A stretch of DNA of 64,000 nt from Hyphomicrobiales bacterium (GTDB lineage Bacteria; Pseudomonadota; Alphaproteobacteria; Rhizobiales; Rhizobiaceae): assembly GCA_900473795.1 (NCBI GenBank), contig UCMT01000005.1, forward strand, positions 310,001-374,000, read 5' to 3'. Below, piece by piece: positions 17,883-27,923 of the stretch. The notes below the pieces were generated by a model. That model searched no databases. It was given only the letters and a program-made list of their open reading frames with translations, and was not told where the DNA came from. Both the position numbers and the translations under genes were made by a program. The number at the start of each line of letters is the position of its first letter. Position 1 is the first letter of the stretch.

Positions 17883-18731
17883 TCAAGCGAGCCTCGGCAT
17901 CCACCATTTCGGCGTGGCACCCTCGTTTTTCAGGAATGCCGCGAGTTTCGTCTCGTCCGTCTTTTCAGCACTCATATATTCGAGCGCATGGATGCCGGCA
18001 CTGATATAGAGAATATCGAGGCCGAAATCCTGCGCGCCCTTGACGTCGGTCGGCATGCCGTCGCCGACGGCGATCACCCGCGACAGATCGAGCCCGCCGC
18101 GAACGGCCTTGGCTTCCGACAGCGAGGCGCGATAGATCGGCACGTAGGGCTTTCCGGAAATCCGCGTTTCGCCACCCAGTTCCGCATAGACCTTGGCGAT
18201 GGCGCCGGCGCAGGGAATGAGCCTATGACCGCGCTCGACGACGAGGTCGGGGTTGGCGCAGATAAAGGGCAGCTTGCGCTTGGCCATGCCGGAAAGCGTT
18301 GCGCGATAATCTTCGGCGGTTTCCGTCTCGTCGTCGAAAAAGCCGGCGCAGACGATGATTTCGGCATCCTCGGAAGAAACCATTTCGACACCGAGGCCAT
18401 CAAGCAGCGGAAGATCGCGTTCGGCGCCGATGAAGTAGATTTTCTTCGGCCCGGCGGAGATCAACGCGCGGGTGACGTCGCCGGAGGTGACGATCCGGTC
18501 ATAGGCGCTATCGGGTACGCCGAGGCCGCGGATCTGGACGATGACGCCGGGATGCGGACGGGGCGAATTGGTGATGAGGACAACGGTCAGGCCCTTGGCG
18601 CGGGCTTCTGTCAGCGCTTCGCAGGCTTGTCTGAAGGCCGCAACACCATTGTGCAGGACGCCCCAGACATCGCACAGAATAACATCATAGCGGCTTGCAA
18701 TGTCGCGAAAACTGTTGATCCGAACGGCCAT
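17883..18731 (-). CDS. HAD-superfamily class IIA hydrolase (TIGR01459 type)
   Basis: This 282-residue protein belongs to the NagD-like class IIA HAD phosphatases. Motif I appears as VILCDVWGVLHNG near residue 17, motif II as VVLITNSPRPH near residue 51, motif III as the lysine in ISGKPYVPIYRAS, and motif IV as VIAVGDGMPTDVKGA. The DVWGVL form of motif I, with the second Asp replaced, is characteristic of the TIGR01459 subfamily, whose substrate is unknown. The ATG at 18731 is used because homology begins there. It lies upstream of ribF on the same strand, separated by 138 AT-rich bases. Confidence 0.9.
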   Translation of the reverse strand: MAVRINSFRDIASRYDVILCDVWGVLHNGVAAFRQACEALTEARAKGLTVVLITNSPRPHPGVIVQIRGLGVPDSAYDRIVTSGDVTRALISAGPKKIYFIGAERDLPLLDGLGVEMVSSEDAEIIVCAGFFDDETETAEDYRATLSGMAKRKLPFICANPDLVVERGHRLIPCAGAIAKVYAELGGETRISGKPYVPIYRASLSEAKAVRGGLDLSRVIAVGDGMPTDVKGAQDFGLDILYISAGIHALEYMSAEKTDETKLAAFLKNEGATPKWWMPRLA

Positions 18732-18854
18732 GCTGGCTTCCCGCAGAAAAAATATCCGGGGTGACATCGCAGGCAGGCGCCGAAAACACAAGACTCCTTG
18801 CGGAAATTGGCGACCGAATCCCAAGGAATCGGCTGCCAAAAGCCGACGGGCCTT

Positions 18855-20219
18855 CTAAAAGCTGCCGATCAGCCAGCCGGCGGCGGCGCAGACGACAAGC
18901 GTGGTCACGATCCCGCGCTTCAGCTTGAAGAGCAGCAGGGCAGCCAGAAGCGTCAGCAGGAATGCAGCAGGCTGAAACGTCTGCCAGGCGGGAAGCGGCA
19001 TCGAGAACGGCCCTGCCACAAACCGGCTAACCTCGGCAAAAAGGACGTGCAGACCGAACCACAGCGCCAGATTGAGGATGACGCCGGTGACCGCCGCCGA
19101 GATCGCCGCCAGCGCGCCTGAGAGCGCCCGGTTGTTGCGCAAGGTCTCGACATAGGGCGCACCGAGGAAAATCCACAGGAAGCAGGGAATGAAGGTGACC
19201 CAGGTGGCAAGCGTCGCCCCGAGCACGCCGGCCCAGAGCGGGTCGAGCCCGAGCGGCGCGCGAAACGCCGCCATGAAGCCGACGAAGGAAAGCACCAGAA
19301 CCAACGGTCCCGGCGTCGTTTCGGCCAGTGCCAGACCATCGAGCATCTCGCCGGGGCGCAGCCAGTGATAGGTCTCGACCGCCTGCTGGGCGACATAGGC
19401 AAGCACGGCATAGGCGCCGCCGAAGGTCACAACCGCCATCTTGGAAAAGAACAGGCCGATGGCCGTATAGACGTTGTCAAAACCGAGGACTGCGCCGATG
19501 ACGACGAACGGCGCGATCCAGAGCGTCATCCAGACGCTAAGAACGCGGACCGCCCTGCTCCAGGACGAGACGACGTCCGGGGAATTGCTGTCGATGACCG
19601 AGGGCTGGTCGGCCAAGGCCTGCTTTGCCGCCGCCGTGGTTCTACCTTCCGCCGATTGCGCATGGGAGGCGATATAGCCGGCCACGCCCGCCGCCAGAAC
19701 GACCAGCGGAAACGGCAGATCGAAGAAGAAAAGTGCAGCGAAGGCCAGAGCCGCGACGATCACCGCAAAACGGGTTCTCAAAGCCCGGCGACCGACCCGA
19801 ATGACCGCTTCCACGACGATCGCAAACACCGCCGCCTTCAACCCGAAGAACAGAGCGGCGAGCCAATCCGTCTCGTGGAACAGTGCGTAGGCTGAAGAGA
19901 GGCCAAGGATGACGAAGAAACCCGGCAACACGAACAGCGTGCCGGCAACGATGCCGCCGCGCGTGCCGTGCAACAGCCAGCCGACATAGGTGGCAAGCTG
20001 CTGCGCCTCGGGGCCCGGCAGGAGCATGCAGAAATTCAGCGCATGCAGAAACCGGCTCTCGGAAATCCAGCGGCGCTCCTCCACCAGTTCCCGGTGCATC
20101 AGGGCGATCTGGCCCGCCGGGCCACCGAAACTCAACAACCCGATCTTCGCCCAGACCCTGGCGGCCTCGGCGAATGTCGGGTGCACCGGGGGAGTCTTTA
20201 TCTGCACCGCCTCATTCAT
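18855..20219 (-). CDS. chrA: Chromate efflux transporter (long-chain CHR)
   Basis: ChrA is an inner-membrane chromate/proton antiporter that expels chromate. The 454-residue product has two homologous CHR halves: the first contains KIGLLSFGGPAGQIALMH and LLPGPEAQQLATYVGWLLHG, the second KMAVVTFGGAYAVLAYVAQ and LALAETTPGPLVLVLSFVGF. The FGGP and TxPGP motifs are the CHR signatures. Around ten to twelve hydrophobic segments are evident. The ATG at 20219 overlaps the end of chrB by 8 bases, which indicates translational coupling in a chrBA operon. It is a full-length, apparently intact gene. Confidence 0.95.
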   Translation of the reverse strand: MNEAVQIKTPPVHPTFAEAARVWAKIGLLSFGGPAGQIALMHRELVEERRWISESRFLHALNFCMLLPGPEAQQLATYVGWLLHGTRGGIVAGTLFVLPGFFVILGLSSAYALFHETDWLAALFFGLKAAVFAIVVEAVIRVGRRALRTRFAVIVAALAFAALFFFDLPFPLVVLAAGVAGYIASHAQSAEGRTTAAAKQALADQPSVIDSNSPDVVSSWSRAVRVLSVWMTLWIAPFVVIGAVLGFDNVYTAIGLFFSKMAVVTFGGAYAVLAYVAQQAVETYHWLRPGEMLDGLALAETTPGPLVLVLSFVGFMAAFRAPLGLDPLWAGVLGATLATWVTFIPCFLWIFLGAPYVETLRNNRALSGALAAISAAVTGVILNLALWFGLHVLFAEVSRFVAGPFSMPLPAWQTFQPAAFLLTLLAALLLFKLKRGIVTTLVVCAAAGWLIGSF

Positions 20220-21045
20220 TGCCCTTGGCCTTCTTCGCGACGTGCGACACCCATTCGTGTTTTTCCTGCGTGGCGTCACGCGCCCAGCGATAGAAGGCGT
20301 CGTAGAGTGTCATGCCCGCTTGCAGTTGCTCCAGATCGTCGGCAAACATCCGCGAAAGGCCGAGCGATGCCGCGAGCAGACCGGCGGCTTCTGGAACGAG
20401 ATCGAGCCGGTCGGTATCGGCGGCGCGGACAATCAGGGAGAGATGCTGAAGCGCGGGGAATGTGAGACCGAATTCCTTGACCATCGTGTCGAAGGTGCAG
20501 TCCTCGCCCCTGTGGCTCCAGAAGACATTTTCCACGTCGAACGGCATCGCGCCGAACCGATCTGCGACGGCTTCGACTTCCGGGGCCGCGACGAAGAGAA
20601 ACGTCGCCGCCGGATCGACGAAGCGGCGGATCAGCCAGGGGCAGGCAATACGATCGATCTTCGGGCGAGCGCGCGTCACCCAGACCGTTCCTCCATTGGC
20701 GTTTTCACCCAGCAGGGCAGCGACCGGAACGAGCGGCAGGCGGGCCGCCTGCCATGCTTCGAACCCGCCTTCCAGCGTCTCCGCCTCGGCGCCGGCATTC
20801 CGAAGCCAGGCGGCGACGCCTTCGCTGAGCTTCTTGCCTTTCTGGCAAACCACAACGACCCAGCGGCCGCGGTAATCCGCCCCCCACTGCTGCACGCCGG
20901 GGTAAGGGCGCCGGAAAGACGCAGGCAGAAGAAGCGGCTGCGCGGCGAAATCCTCATCGTCGCGCACATCGATAACGACCGGGCCCTTGGGGGTGCCGAT
21001 CAGACGGACAAGTTTTTCGGTGGAAATAGCGTTATACGAGGCCAT
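20212..21045 (-). CDS. chrB: Chromate resistance protein ChrB with rhodanese-like domain
   Basis: The 277-residue product fuses an N-terminal rhodanese-like domain (residues about 15-110, VVIDVRDDEDF and the active-site-like loop VVVVCQKGKKLSEG) to a C-terminal chromate-resistance domain (WVTRARPKIDRIACPWLIRRF, then HRGEDCTFDTMVKEFGL). ChrB proteins with the C-terminal domain act as chromate-responsive regulators or sensors of chrA, and the rhodanese module may handle sulfur or redox chemistry. It is the first gene of the chrB-chrA operon. The rhodanese fusion in place of the usual ChrB N-terminus is a known variant. Confidence 0.9.
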   Translation of the reverse strand: MASYNAISTEKLVRLIGTPKGPVVIDVRDDEDFAAQPLLLPASFRRPYPGVQQWGADYRGRWVVVVCQKGKKLSEGVAAWLRNAGAEAETLEGGFEAWQAARLPLVPVAALLGENANGGTVWVTRARPKIDRIACPWLIRRFVDPAATFLFVAAPEVEAVADRFGAMPFDVENVFWSHRGEDCTFDTMVKEFGLTFPALQHLSLIVRAADTDRLDLVPEAAGLLAASLGLSRMFADDLEQLQAGMTLYDAFYRWARDATQEKHEWVSHVAKKAKGNE

Positions 21046-21189
21046 GTTTTACGTCCTTTTCGGGGATTGGACGCGAAGTGATGGCATGACGCCTCGTGGG
21101 GCAATTCGCAAACCCCATGCAGAAATTAGACAAAAAAGCAGAAACCAAGTCAACCAAATTCCCGCTGCAAAGATTCTTGCCGGCCCATT

Positions 21190-21219
21190 CTTGACTCAAT
21201 CGGCAGCCATCCTTATCTC
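21190..21219 (+). promoter_or_regulatory. Putative heat-shock promoter of groESL
   Basis: CTTGAC (21190-21195) and CTTATCT (21212-21218) lie about 16 bases apart immediately before the CIRCE element. The CTTGA -35 box fits alphaproteobacterial sigma-32 (RpoH) as well as housekeeping promoters. Assignment is by position and motif only. Confidence 0.55.
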
Positions 21220-21226
21220 CGGGTCG

Positions 21227-21253
21227 CTAGCACTCACACAACAGGAGTGCTAA
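21227..21253 (+). promoter_or_regulatory. CIRCE operator (HrcA binding site)
   Basis: The sequence is CTAGCACTC, a 9-base spacer, then GAGTGCTAA, matching the CIRCE consensus TTAGCACTC-N9-GAGTGCTAA in 17 of 18 arm positions. HrcA represses groE through this element in many bacteria. It lies 58 bases before the groS start codon. Confidence 0.95.
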
Positions 21254-21311
21254 CATCCATCCATCGGGTCGGTTCACGATCCGTGAAGTCATTTGATCGA
21301 GGGATTAGACA

Positions 21312-21608
21312 ATGACAACCACCAATTTCCGTCCTCTGCATGACCGCGTCGTCGTACGCCGCGTCGAGTCTGAAGCCAAGACCAAGGGCGGCATCATCAT
21401 TCCGGACACCGCCAAGGAAAAGCCGCAGGAAGGCGAAATCGTCGCCGTCGGCACCGGCACCCGTGACGACAAGGGCGCGCTTATCGCTCTCGACGTCAAG
21501 GCTGGCGACCGCGTTCTGTTCGGCAAGTGGTCGGGCACCGAAGTCAAGCTCAACGGCGAAGACCTTCTGATCATGAAGGAAGCCGACATCATGGGCGTTA
21601 TCGGCTGA
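21312..21608 (+). CDS. groS: Co-chaperonin GroES
   Basis: The 98-residue GroES forms the heptameric lid of the GroEL folding chamber. It starts [21 protein letters not shown], contains the mobile loop [19 protein letters not shown] and ends [13 protein letters not shown]. It is the first gene of the CIRCE-controlled groESL operon, 66 bases before groL. The usage of preferred codons is strong, as expected for a highly expressed gene. Confidence 0.98.
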   Translation: MTTTNFRPLHDRVVVRRVESEAKTKGGIIIPDTAKEKPQEGEIVAVGTGTRDDKGALIALDVKAGDRVLFGKWSGTEVKLNGEDLLIMKEADIMGVIG

Positions 21609-21641
21609 TCCAGCCGATTCCCTTCTTCCTTAATTCCATAA

Positions 21642-23318
<1,677 letters not shown>

Positions 23319-23381
23319 TAAGGCGTCTGCCTTATTACGAATGACGACCTTAGGGTTTTCCGGGTTTTCCGGATTGAGAGA

Positions 23382-23408
23382 GGGCGGGCCGCAAGGCCCG
23401 CCCTTTTT
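23382..23408 (+). terminator. groESL rho-independent terminator
   Basis: GGGCGGGCC, loop GCAA, GGCCCGCCC, then TTTTT: a perfect 9-bp GC stem with a T run, 63 bases after the groL stop codon. Confidence 0.95.
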
Positions 23409-23934
23409 CGATCGGGATACAAAAGTTGATTGATGCCCCCAAGAAAGGTCCACATCTACGGCATTTTGCCATTGCCTAAAGGTGTGCGAATCATGTTCTG
23501 ATTGCATTCGTGGAAACGCCTTACAATCGGAAATATCTACTCCAAACCGCAAAATATTTGTCAGAAGACTATTGAAGCGAGAGTAAAAGCAATTATAACT
23601 GCGCTCGAAGTGAACCTAGATTCACTGGCATGTAATATTTAGAAAAATCGACAACAGGATTGTACAATTTTTCTGTACTAGCCATGCGACCAACATCGGT
23701 TTTGCCTTTAATTATAATACAAATACATTTCTCTCGCGTACAATTTATTTTTTTCCTGGACGATACCCGGTCAGGACTTGAAAATTGAACTTTGCATCAG
23801 TTATAGATTACAGGATCGGCAAACGTATTTGCCGCGCCCCTGACACTTGCTTGCAAATAGAAATTGTTTCTTTCGAACCCCTGATGGGAATAGGCGAATG
23901 AATTTCAGACTTTGCGCATATTTCGGGGTCGCCC
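23409..23934. other. AT-rich intergenic region with small dyads
   Basis: This 526-base spacer is much richer in A+T than its surroundings and has no credible gene on either strand apart from a possible 14-codon leader (ATG at 23898, MNFRLCAYFGVALV) that overlaps the start of the next gene. It holds short dyads: AGTGAA..TTCACT at 23609-23626, GTACA..TGTAC near 23663, and CGGCAAA-CGTA-TTTGCCG at 23817-23834, plus a good promoter (below). It may be a regulatory region for the PAS-like gene or a remnant of a lost gene. Confidence 0.6.
23778..23807 (+). promoter_or_regulatory. Putative promoter of PAS-like gene A
   Basis: TTGAAA (23778-23783) and TATAGA (23802-23807) are separated by 18 bases, close to the housekeeping consensus, about 127 bases before the proposed start codon. 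The CGGCAAA/TTTGCCG dyad begins just downstream and could be an operator or leader hairpin. Confidence 0.5.
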
Positions 23935-24384
23935 TTGTTTAAGATTGCAAGAACGGCTCTTTCGCAGTTTCCCGACGCAGATTCCTTCACCCTTGGCGAA
24001 AGCGGGCAGGAATTCCTGAACCAGTTCTGCTTTTCAGACGGATGGACCGGCAACCTCTCAAACGGTTTGTTGCGACTGGGAGAAAACGCTGCGGCGATGC
24101 ACGGCTTGCATCACCCCGAATGCGGCCTGCTCAATCTCGTACGCTGTTATGACGGCGCCGACCGCGATCACGTTCTGCGGCTTTTCGAACAGGCGGCGAC
24201 GACGTCCTCGTCCTTCTGCTTCTCGACCACCATCATCCTGGGATCCGGCCAGAAACAACCCGTGTTCTGCATCGGCGAATCAAGCGGGCTGGAACAGCGT
24301 TATTCCGGATCCCTGCTCGGCGTTTTCTTCTTTCCCCGTTTCCAATTGGAAACCAGGGGCCGGCTTTTCAGCCACCATCAATAG
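23935..24384 (+). CDS. Stand-alone PAS-like small protein (paralogue A)
   Basis: This 149-residue protein has no recognised family name for me. It aligns without gaps, residue 37 to 133, with the protein at 32076-32492; by hand I count about 37 identities in 97 positions. Shared blocks are W-x2-[DN]-LS-x-G, GE, HGL, CGLL, VL-x2-[FL]-EQA, SSFCF and PVFC, including three conserved cysteines (63, 95, 112). The W..DLS.G opening and the pattern ahead of it resemble a PAS_3-type sensor domain. No kinase, cyclase or DNA-binding domain follows. The start is a TTG preceded by GGGG; it is favoured because numbering then matches the paralogue exactly and no upstream ATG is in frame. Confidence 0.65.
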   Translation: MFKIARTALSQFPDADSFTLGESGQEFLNQFCFSDGWTGNLSNGLLRLGENAAAMHGLHHPECGLLNLVRCYDGADRDHVLRLFEQAATTSSSFCFSTTIILGSGQKQPVFCIGESSGLEQRYSGSLLGVFFFPRFQLETRGRLFSHHQ

Positions 24385-24395
24385 CCGGCCGTCGT

Positions 24396-25613
24396 TCAGG
24401 GCAGCAGGGTCTTCAGATCGGCTTCAGGATTTTCAAGGATCGCGCGGTCGGGCGTCAGCCCGTGCTCAAGAAGCTTCTTGCCCGTCACATAGGCCTTCGC
24501 GTCGTTGAGTGCATCGACCGCGATCAGATTGCCCTGCATGAAATACCACACGGAGACGCTGCCCTGACGCTGGCCTTTGCGCACGATGGTTTCGTCGTGG
24601 CCAAGGCCGAAGCCGGCGATCTGCAGCTTGACATCGTACTGGTCGGACCAGAACCAGGGGTTCGGATCATAGGGAGCCTCGCCGCCGGCAAGGAGCACCG
24701 CCACCGCCTCCGCCTGATCGACCGCGTTCTGGACGGATTCAAGCCGGATACGCATATCCTTCCAGGGTAGAACCGCACAGTCACCCATGGCGTAAATGTC
24801 GGGATCGGACGTGCGTGCGAATTGATCGACGACAACGCCATTGGCGACCTTGAGGCCCGCGTCATGGGCGAGCACGTCATTGGCGGTCACGCCGATGCCG
24901 ACGATCACCAGATCGACCGGGATCGTCGAGCCATCGGTCAATTCTGCAGCGGTTACATGTCCATCCACGCCGGTCAGCCGGACAAGCCCGGTGCCCTCGC
25001 GGATATCGACGCCGCGCGCCTTGTGGATCTCGCGCACCAGATTGGAGGTTGCCGCCGAGGCAACGCGCTGCAGGATGCGATCGGCCATCTCGATGATGGT
25101 GACATCAAGCCCGCTCGAGCGCGCGACGGCCGCCGCCTCCAGGCCGATATAACCGCCGCCGATGATCAGAGCATGCCGGCCGGGCTTCAACTCCTCGGCC
25201 AGGCGGTCGGCATCGGTGAAATCGCGCACGACGAAGACCCCATCGAGATCGCCGCCGACGGCGGCCGGCAGCTTCCGCGGGGTCGAGCCCGTGGCAAGCG
25301 CCAGCACATCATAGTCGACCTTCGAGCCGTCGCTCAGCGTCACGGTCTTGGCTGCACGGTCGATGGCTGTGACGGTCGTTGAAAGCCGCACATCGACATT
25401 GTGCTCGCCGTACCAACTCTCCGGCCGGTACAGCAGCCGGTCAAGGGTCAGTTCGCGCAGCAGATATTTCTTTGACAGAGGCGGCCGCTGGTAAGGGTGG
25501 CTTGCTTCCGCCGCAACAATCGTTACCGGACGCTCATCCTTCAGGGCCCGAAGCTTCGCCACCAAAGCAAAGGCGGCTTGACCGCCGCCTGCAACAACAA
25601 GTCTACCTGCCAC
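24396..25613 (-). CDS. NAD(P)H-dependent ferredoxin/rhodocoxin-type reductase
   Basis: The 405-residue flavoprotein belongs to the FAD/NAD(P)-dependent pyridine nucleotide-disulfide reductase family, oxygenase-coupled ferredoxin reductase branch. It has an N-terminal FAD-binding GGGQAAFALVAKL, the ATG motif LALATGSTPRKLP, the NAD(P)-binding GGGYIGLEAAAVA near residue 150 and the second FAD motif PDIYAMGDCAVLP near residue 270. The C-terminal domain has FWSDQYDVKLQIAG, typical of rhodocoxin/putidaredoxin reductases. No ferredoxin or P450 partner is adjacent, so the electron acceptor is unknown. The start codon is GTG. It converges with the PAS-like gene A (11 bases between stops). Confidence 0.9.
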   Translation of the reverse strand: MAGRLVVAGGGQAAFALVAKLRALKDERPVTIVAAEASHPYQRPPLSKKYLLRELTLDRLLYRPESWYGEHNVDVRLSTTVTAIDRAAKTVTLSDGSKVDYDVLALATGSTPRKLPAAVGGDLDGVFVVRDFTDADRLAEELKPGRHALIIGGGYIGLEAAAVARSSGLDVTIIEMADRILQRVASAATSNLVREIHKARGVDIREGTGLVRLTGVDGHVTAAELTDGSTIPVDLVIVGIGVTANDVLAHDAGLKVANGVVVDQFARTSDPDIYAMGDCAVLPWKDMRIRLESVQNAVDQAEAVAVLLAGGEAPYDPNPWFWSDQYDVKLQIAGFGLGHDETIVRKGQRQGSVSVWYFMQGNLIAVDALNDAKAYVTGKKLLEHGLTPDRAILENPEADLKTLLP

Positions 25614-25659
25614 GTTTGTTCCACCCGTCGAGAAGCTTCTTTTCCCGAAGACGTAGCCC

Positions 25660-25690
25660 GTCCGCCCAAGTCACGTCAACATGGGCGGAC
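25660..25690 (-). terminator. Hairpin after glutathione transferase gene
   Basis: GTCCGCCCA and TGGGCGGAC form a perfect 9-bp stem with a 13-base loop between the GST stop codon and the reductase start. There is no clear T run, so termination is inferred from stem strength and position. Confidence 0.45.
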
Positions 25691-25706
25691 AGCTGGAATG
25701 AAGCGA

Positions 25707-26414
25707 TCAATCGCGTCCGGGGATTTCCATGCCCTTCTGCGTGGCCGGGCGGGCAAGGCCACGATCGACCCAGGCCATGACATTCGGGAAGCTCGAATAT
25801 TCGAGCACGTCGGCGCCGCCGTAGAACTTGCGGGCACCCTCGATCCAGGGATAGGTGGCGATATCGGCGATGGTATAGTCGTCACCCATCAGCCACTGAC
25901 GGCCGGTCAACCGGCTTTCGAGAACGCTCAAGAGGCGCTTGGCTTCGTCGCGATAGCGTTCCATCGGATAGGAATTGTTGGCGACCTTGTCGGCGGCGAA
26001 TTTGAAGAAATGCCCGAACTGGCCGAACATCGGCCCGACGCCGCCCATCTGGAACATCACCCAGCTGAGCGTCTCATAGCGTCCTGCGGCATCGGCGGGG
26101 ATCAGCTTGCCGGTCTTTTCGGCGAGATAGACCAGGATGGCGCCGGATTCGAACAGGCCGATCGGCTTTCCGTCCGGACCATTGGGATCGATGATCGCCG
26201 GAACGCGGCCGTTCGGATTGAGCGAAACGAACTCCGGCGACTTCTGGTCGTTGTTGCCGAAATCGATCCGGTGCGGCTCATAGGCCAGACCGAGCTCTTC
26301 CAGCGCGATGGAAATCTTCACGCCATTCGGCGTCGGCAGGGAATAAAGCTGAATGATGTCGGGATTTTTGGCGGGCCAGCGGTTGGTGATCGGGAAAGCG
26401 GCGAGATCGGCCAT
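25707..26414 (-). CDS. Glutathione S-transferase (YfcG/YghU-like)
   Basis: The 235-residue enzyme has an N-terminal thioredoxin-fold domain (IIQLYSLPTPNGVKISIALEELGL, then the cis-Pro region GRVPAIIDP and the glutathione gamma-glutamyl contact LFESGAILVYLAEKTG) and an all-helical C-terminal domain with GDDYTIADIATYPWIE. The TPNGVK segment and long N-terminus resemble Nu-class enzymes YfcG/YghU, which have disulfide-bond reductase and peroxidase activity. It has an AAGGAG ribosome binding site that is part of an inverted repeat (annotated separately), hinting at regulation of this gene by a repressor or RNA structure. Confidence 0.9.
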   Translation of the reverse strand: MADLAAFPITNRWPAKNPDIIQLYSLPTPNGVKISIALEELGLAYEPHRIDFGNNDQKSPEFVSLNPNGRVPAIIDPNGPDGKPIGLFESGAILVYLAEKTGKLIPADAAGRYETLSWVMFQMGGVGPMFGQFGHFFKFAADKVANNSYPMERYRDEAKRLLSVLESRLTGRQWLMGDDYTIADIATYPWIEGARKFYGGADVLEYSSFPNVMAWVDRGLARPATQKGMEIPGRD

Positions 26415-26416
26415 AG

Positions 26417-26470
26417 AGGACTCCTTAAGATAGGAGTCCTAACATAGGACAGTCGTGTCCAGAATGTTAG
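26417..26470 (-). promoter_or_regulatory. Double dyad in the GST leader (putative operator)
   Basis: Two inverted repeats lie back to back directly before the GST start codon. The first (26417-26440) is AGGACTCC, 8 bases, GGAGTCCT and includes the ribosome binding site. The second (26439-26470) is nested: CTAACAT..ATGTTAG outside and GGACA-GTCG-TGTCC inside. The arrangement looks like tandem repressor sites for a dimeric regulator such as a TetR or HxlR protein; the regulator is not in the window. Confidence 0.5.
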
Positions 26471-26607
26471 ACTAGAGAGTGCATGTTTTCGGCGCTTTTT
26501 CTAGCGGCTTGCAGATGCGCTTCCCTCATCTTCGCATTCAACAACGATCATTGCGGCCGGTAGCATTTTATCCTACTCTTTTGACGAATGAGTTCCGGAG
26601 CCATGTC

Positions 26608-26871
26608 ATGGTTGAAAAGCTGAGCATTACGCTTCCCACCGAAATGGTGAATGCCATAAAGAGCCGCGTCGAATCCGGCTCCTACGCTTCGACAAGTGAA
26701 GTCCTGCGCGAAGCGATGAGGACCTGGTTGCGCTTGGAAGAGGAACACGAAGAGCGCCTTTCAAGCCTTCGCGCGCAGGTGCAGCAATCGCTGAACGATC
26801 CCCGGCCGAACTTCTCCACGAAGCAGGTACGGGAACGGCTCGATACGCTTTATGCGAAACATGGCCGATGA
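26608..26871 (+). CDS. parD: ParD-type antitoxin
   Basis: The 87-residue protein has an N-terminal ribbon-helix-helix domain (KLSITLPTEMVNAIKSRVESGSYASTSEVLREAMR), the CC2985/ParD pattern that binds its own operator, and a C-terminal charged segment that would wrap the toxin. ATG at 26608 starts the homology; the frame runs further upstream without support. The toxin gene starts 6 bases after its stop codon, the normal type II toxin-antitoxin order. The gene has slightly lower GC than its neighbours, as is common for mobile TA loci. Confidence 0.9.
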   Translation: MVEKLSITLPTEMVNAIKSRVESGSYASTSEVLREAMRTWLRLEEEHEERLSSLRAQVQQSLNDPRPNFSTKQVRERLDTLYAKHGR

Positions 26872-26877
26872 TCGAGA

Positions 26878-27189
26878 ATGGAGCGTTTGTCGGTTGAATA
26901 CCGCCCGCAGACCGTCGACGATATCGAGCAAATATTCAAATATGTTCTCGAAACCAGCTTCGACGTAGTAACCGCTGTTCGGTTTACCGACCGTCTCTTC
27001 GAAAGATGCGAGAAAATCGGAGACGCCCCCTTCGGCGGCATTTCCAGAGAAGATCTTGGCCCTGGAATCCGGGTCGTGCCGTTCGAGAGAAAAGCTGGCA
27101 TCCTCTACGTGGTCAGCGATCAGGCCGTCTGGATCACCAATATCTTTTCGGGCAGGCGCGACTATGAGGCGCTGCTGCGGGATCGATGA
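26878..27189 (+). CDS. parE: ParE/RelE-family toxin
   Basis: This 103-residue protein has the RelE/ParE fold pattern: VEYRPQTVDDIEQIFKYVLE at the N-terminus, then the central DLGPGIRVVPFERKAGILYVV and the C-terminal WITNIFSGRRDYEALLR. ParE members poison DNA gyrase, RelE members cleave mRNA; the RVVPFERKAGILY segment and ParD partner favour ParE, but the target is inferred. It is translationally linked to parD and converges with hisG. The gene appears intact. Confidence 0.9.
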   Translation: MERLSVEYRPQTVDDIEQIFKYVLETSFDVVTAVRFTDRLFERCEKIGDAPFGGISREDLGPGIRVVPFERKAGILYVVSDQAVWITNIFSGRRDYEALLRDR

Positions 27190-27224
27190 GCTTTCAACAG
27201 AAGGCAAATGCTTGCACGCAGCCT

Positions 27225-27923
27225 CTATGCAAGAGCCCCATTCACCGCATCGATGATCTTCGCCACCAGCGGATCGCCCGCATGCTCCGCCTTGCGCGCC
27301 CGCACCAGGCACGCCTCTGAACGCAGCATGATGCCGTCCGACAATATCTTCAGGTGATTGGCCTTCAGCGTCGACCCCGTGGAGGTGATGTCGACGATGA
27401 TATCGGCGGAGCCGGAGGCGGGCGCGCCTTCGGTGGCCCCTAGGCTTTCGACGATGCGGTAGAGCTGGATACCGTGCTTTGCGGAGAAGAACTGCTGCGT
27501 CAGGCGCCAGTATTTCGTGGCGATCGCCAGCCGTCGCCCGTGGCGCGCACGGAAATCGGCGGCGACGTCGCCGAGATCGGCCATGGTATCGACATCGAGC
27601 CAGATTTCGGGAACGGCGACGACGACATCGGCGTGGCCGAAACCGAGCCGGGCGCAGAATTCGACGCGGGCATCGGCTTCCGAAAGCCCCTCGCGGATCA
27701 GATCTTCGCCGGTGACGCCGAAATCGATCGAGCCGTTGCCGATCTCGCGGGAGATTTCGGAGGCCGAGAGGAAGGCGATCTCGACGTCATCCAGACCCTC
27801 GACGCGGCCGCGATAGGAGCGATCGTTGCCGACGGCGACGATCTTCATGCCGGCTTTCTCGAAGATGGCGGAGGCGTCGTCCTTCATCCGGCCCTTGGAG
27901 GGCAGAGCGATGGTGATGGTCAT
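27225..27923 (-). CDS. hisG: ATP phosphoribosyltransferase, short form catalytic subunit
   Basis: HisG condenses ATP and PRPP, the first step of histidine biosynthesis. The 232-residue product is the short form (HisGS), which lacks the C-terminal regulatory domain and needs HisZ. Visible are the N-terminal [15 protein letters not shown], the signature [28 protein letters not shown] (PRPP-binding region) and ITSTGSTL. The start codon overlaps the hisZ stop by 4 bases (ATGA), so the two subunits are translationally coupled and made together. Confidence 0.96.
   Translation of the reverse strand: MTITIALPSKGRMKDDASAIFEKAGMKIVAVGNDRSYRGRVEGLDDVEIAFLSASEISREIGNGSIDFGVTGEDLIREGLSEADARVEFCARLGFGHADVVVAVPEIWLDVDTMADLGDVAADFRARHGRRLAIATKYWRLTQQFFSAKHGIQLYRIVESLGATEGAPASGSADIIVDITSTGSTLKANHLKILSDGIMLRSEACLVRARKAEHAGDPLVAKIIDAVNGALA

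Noticed and set aside
23898-23942. A 14-codon leader peptide before PAS-like gene A
   Set aside because: It has a weak ribosome binding site and no regulatory codon run (no repeated amino acid), so it is mentioned only as a possibility.
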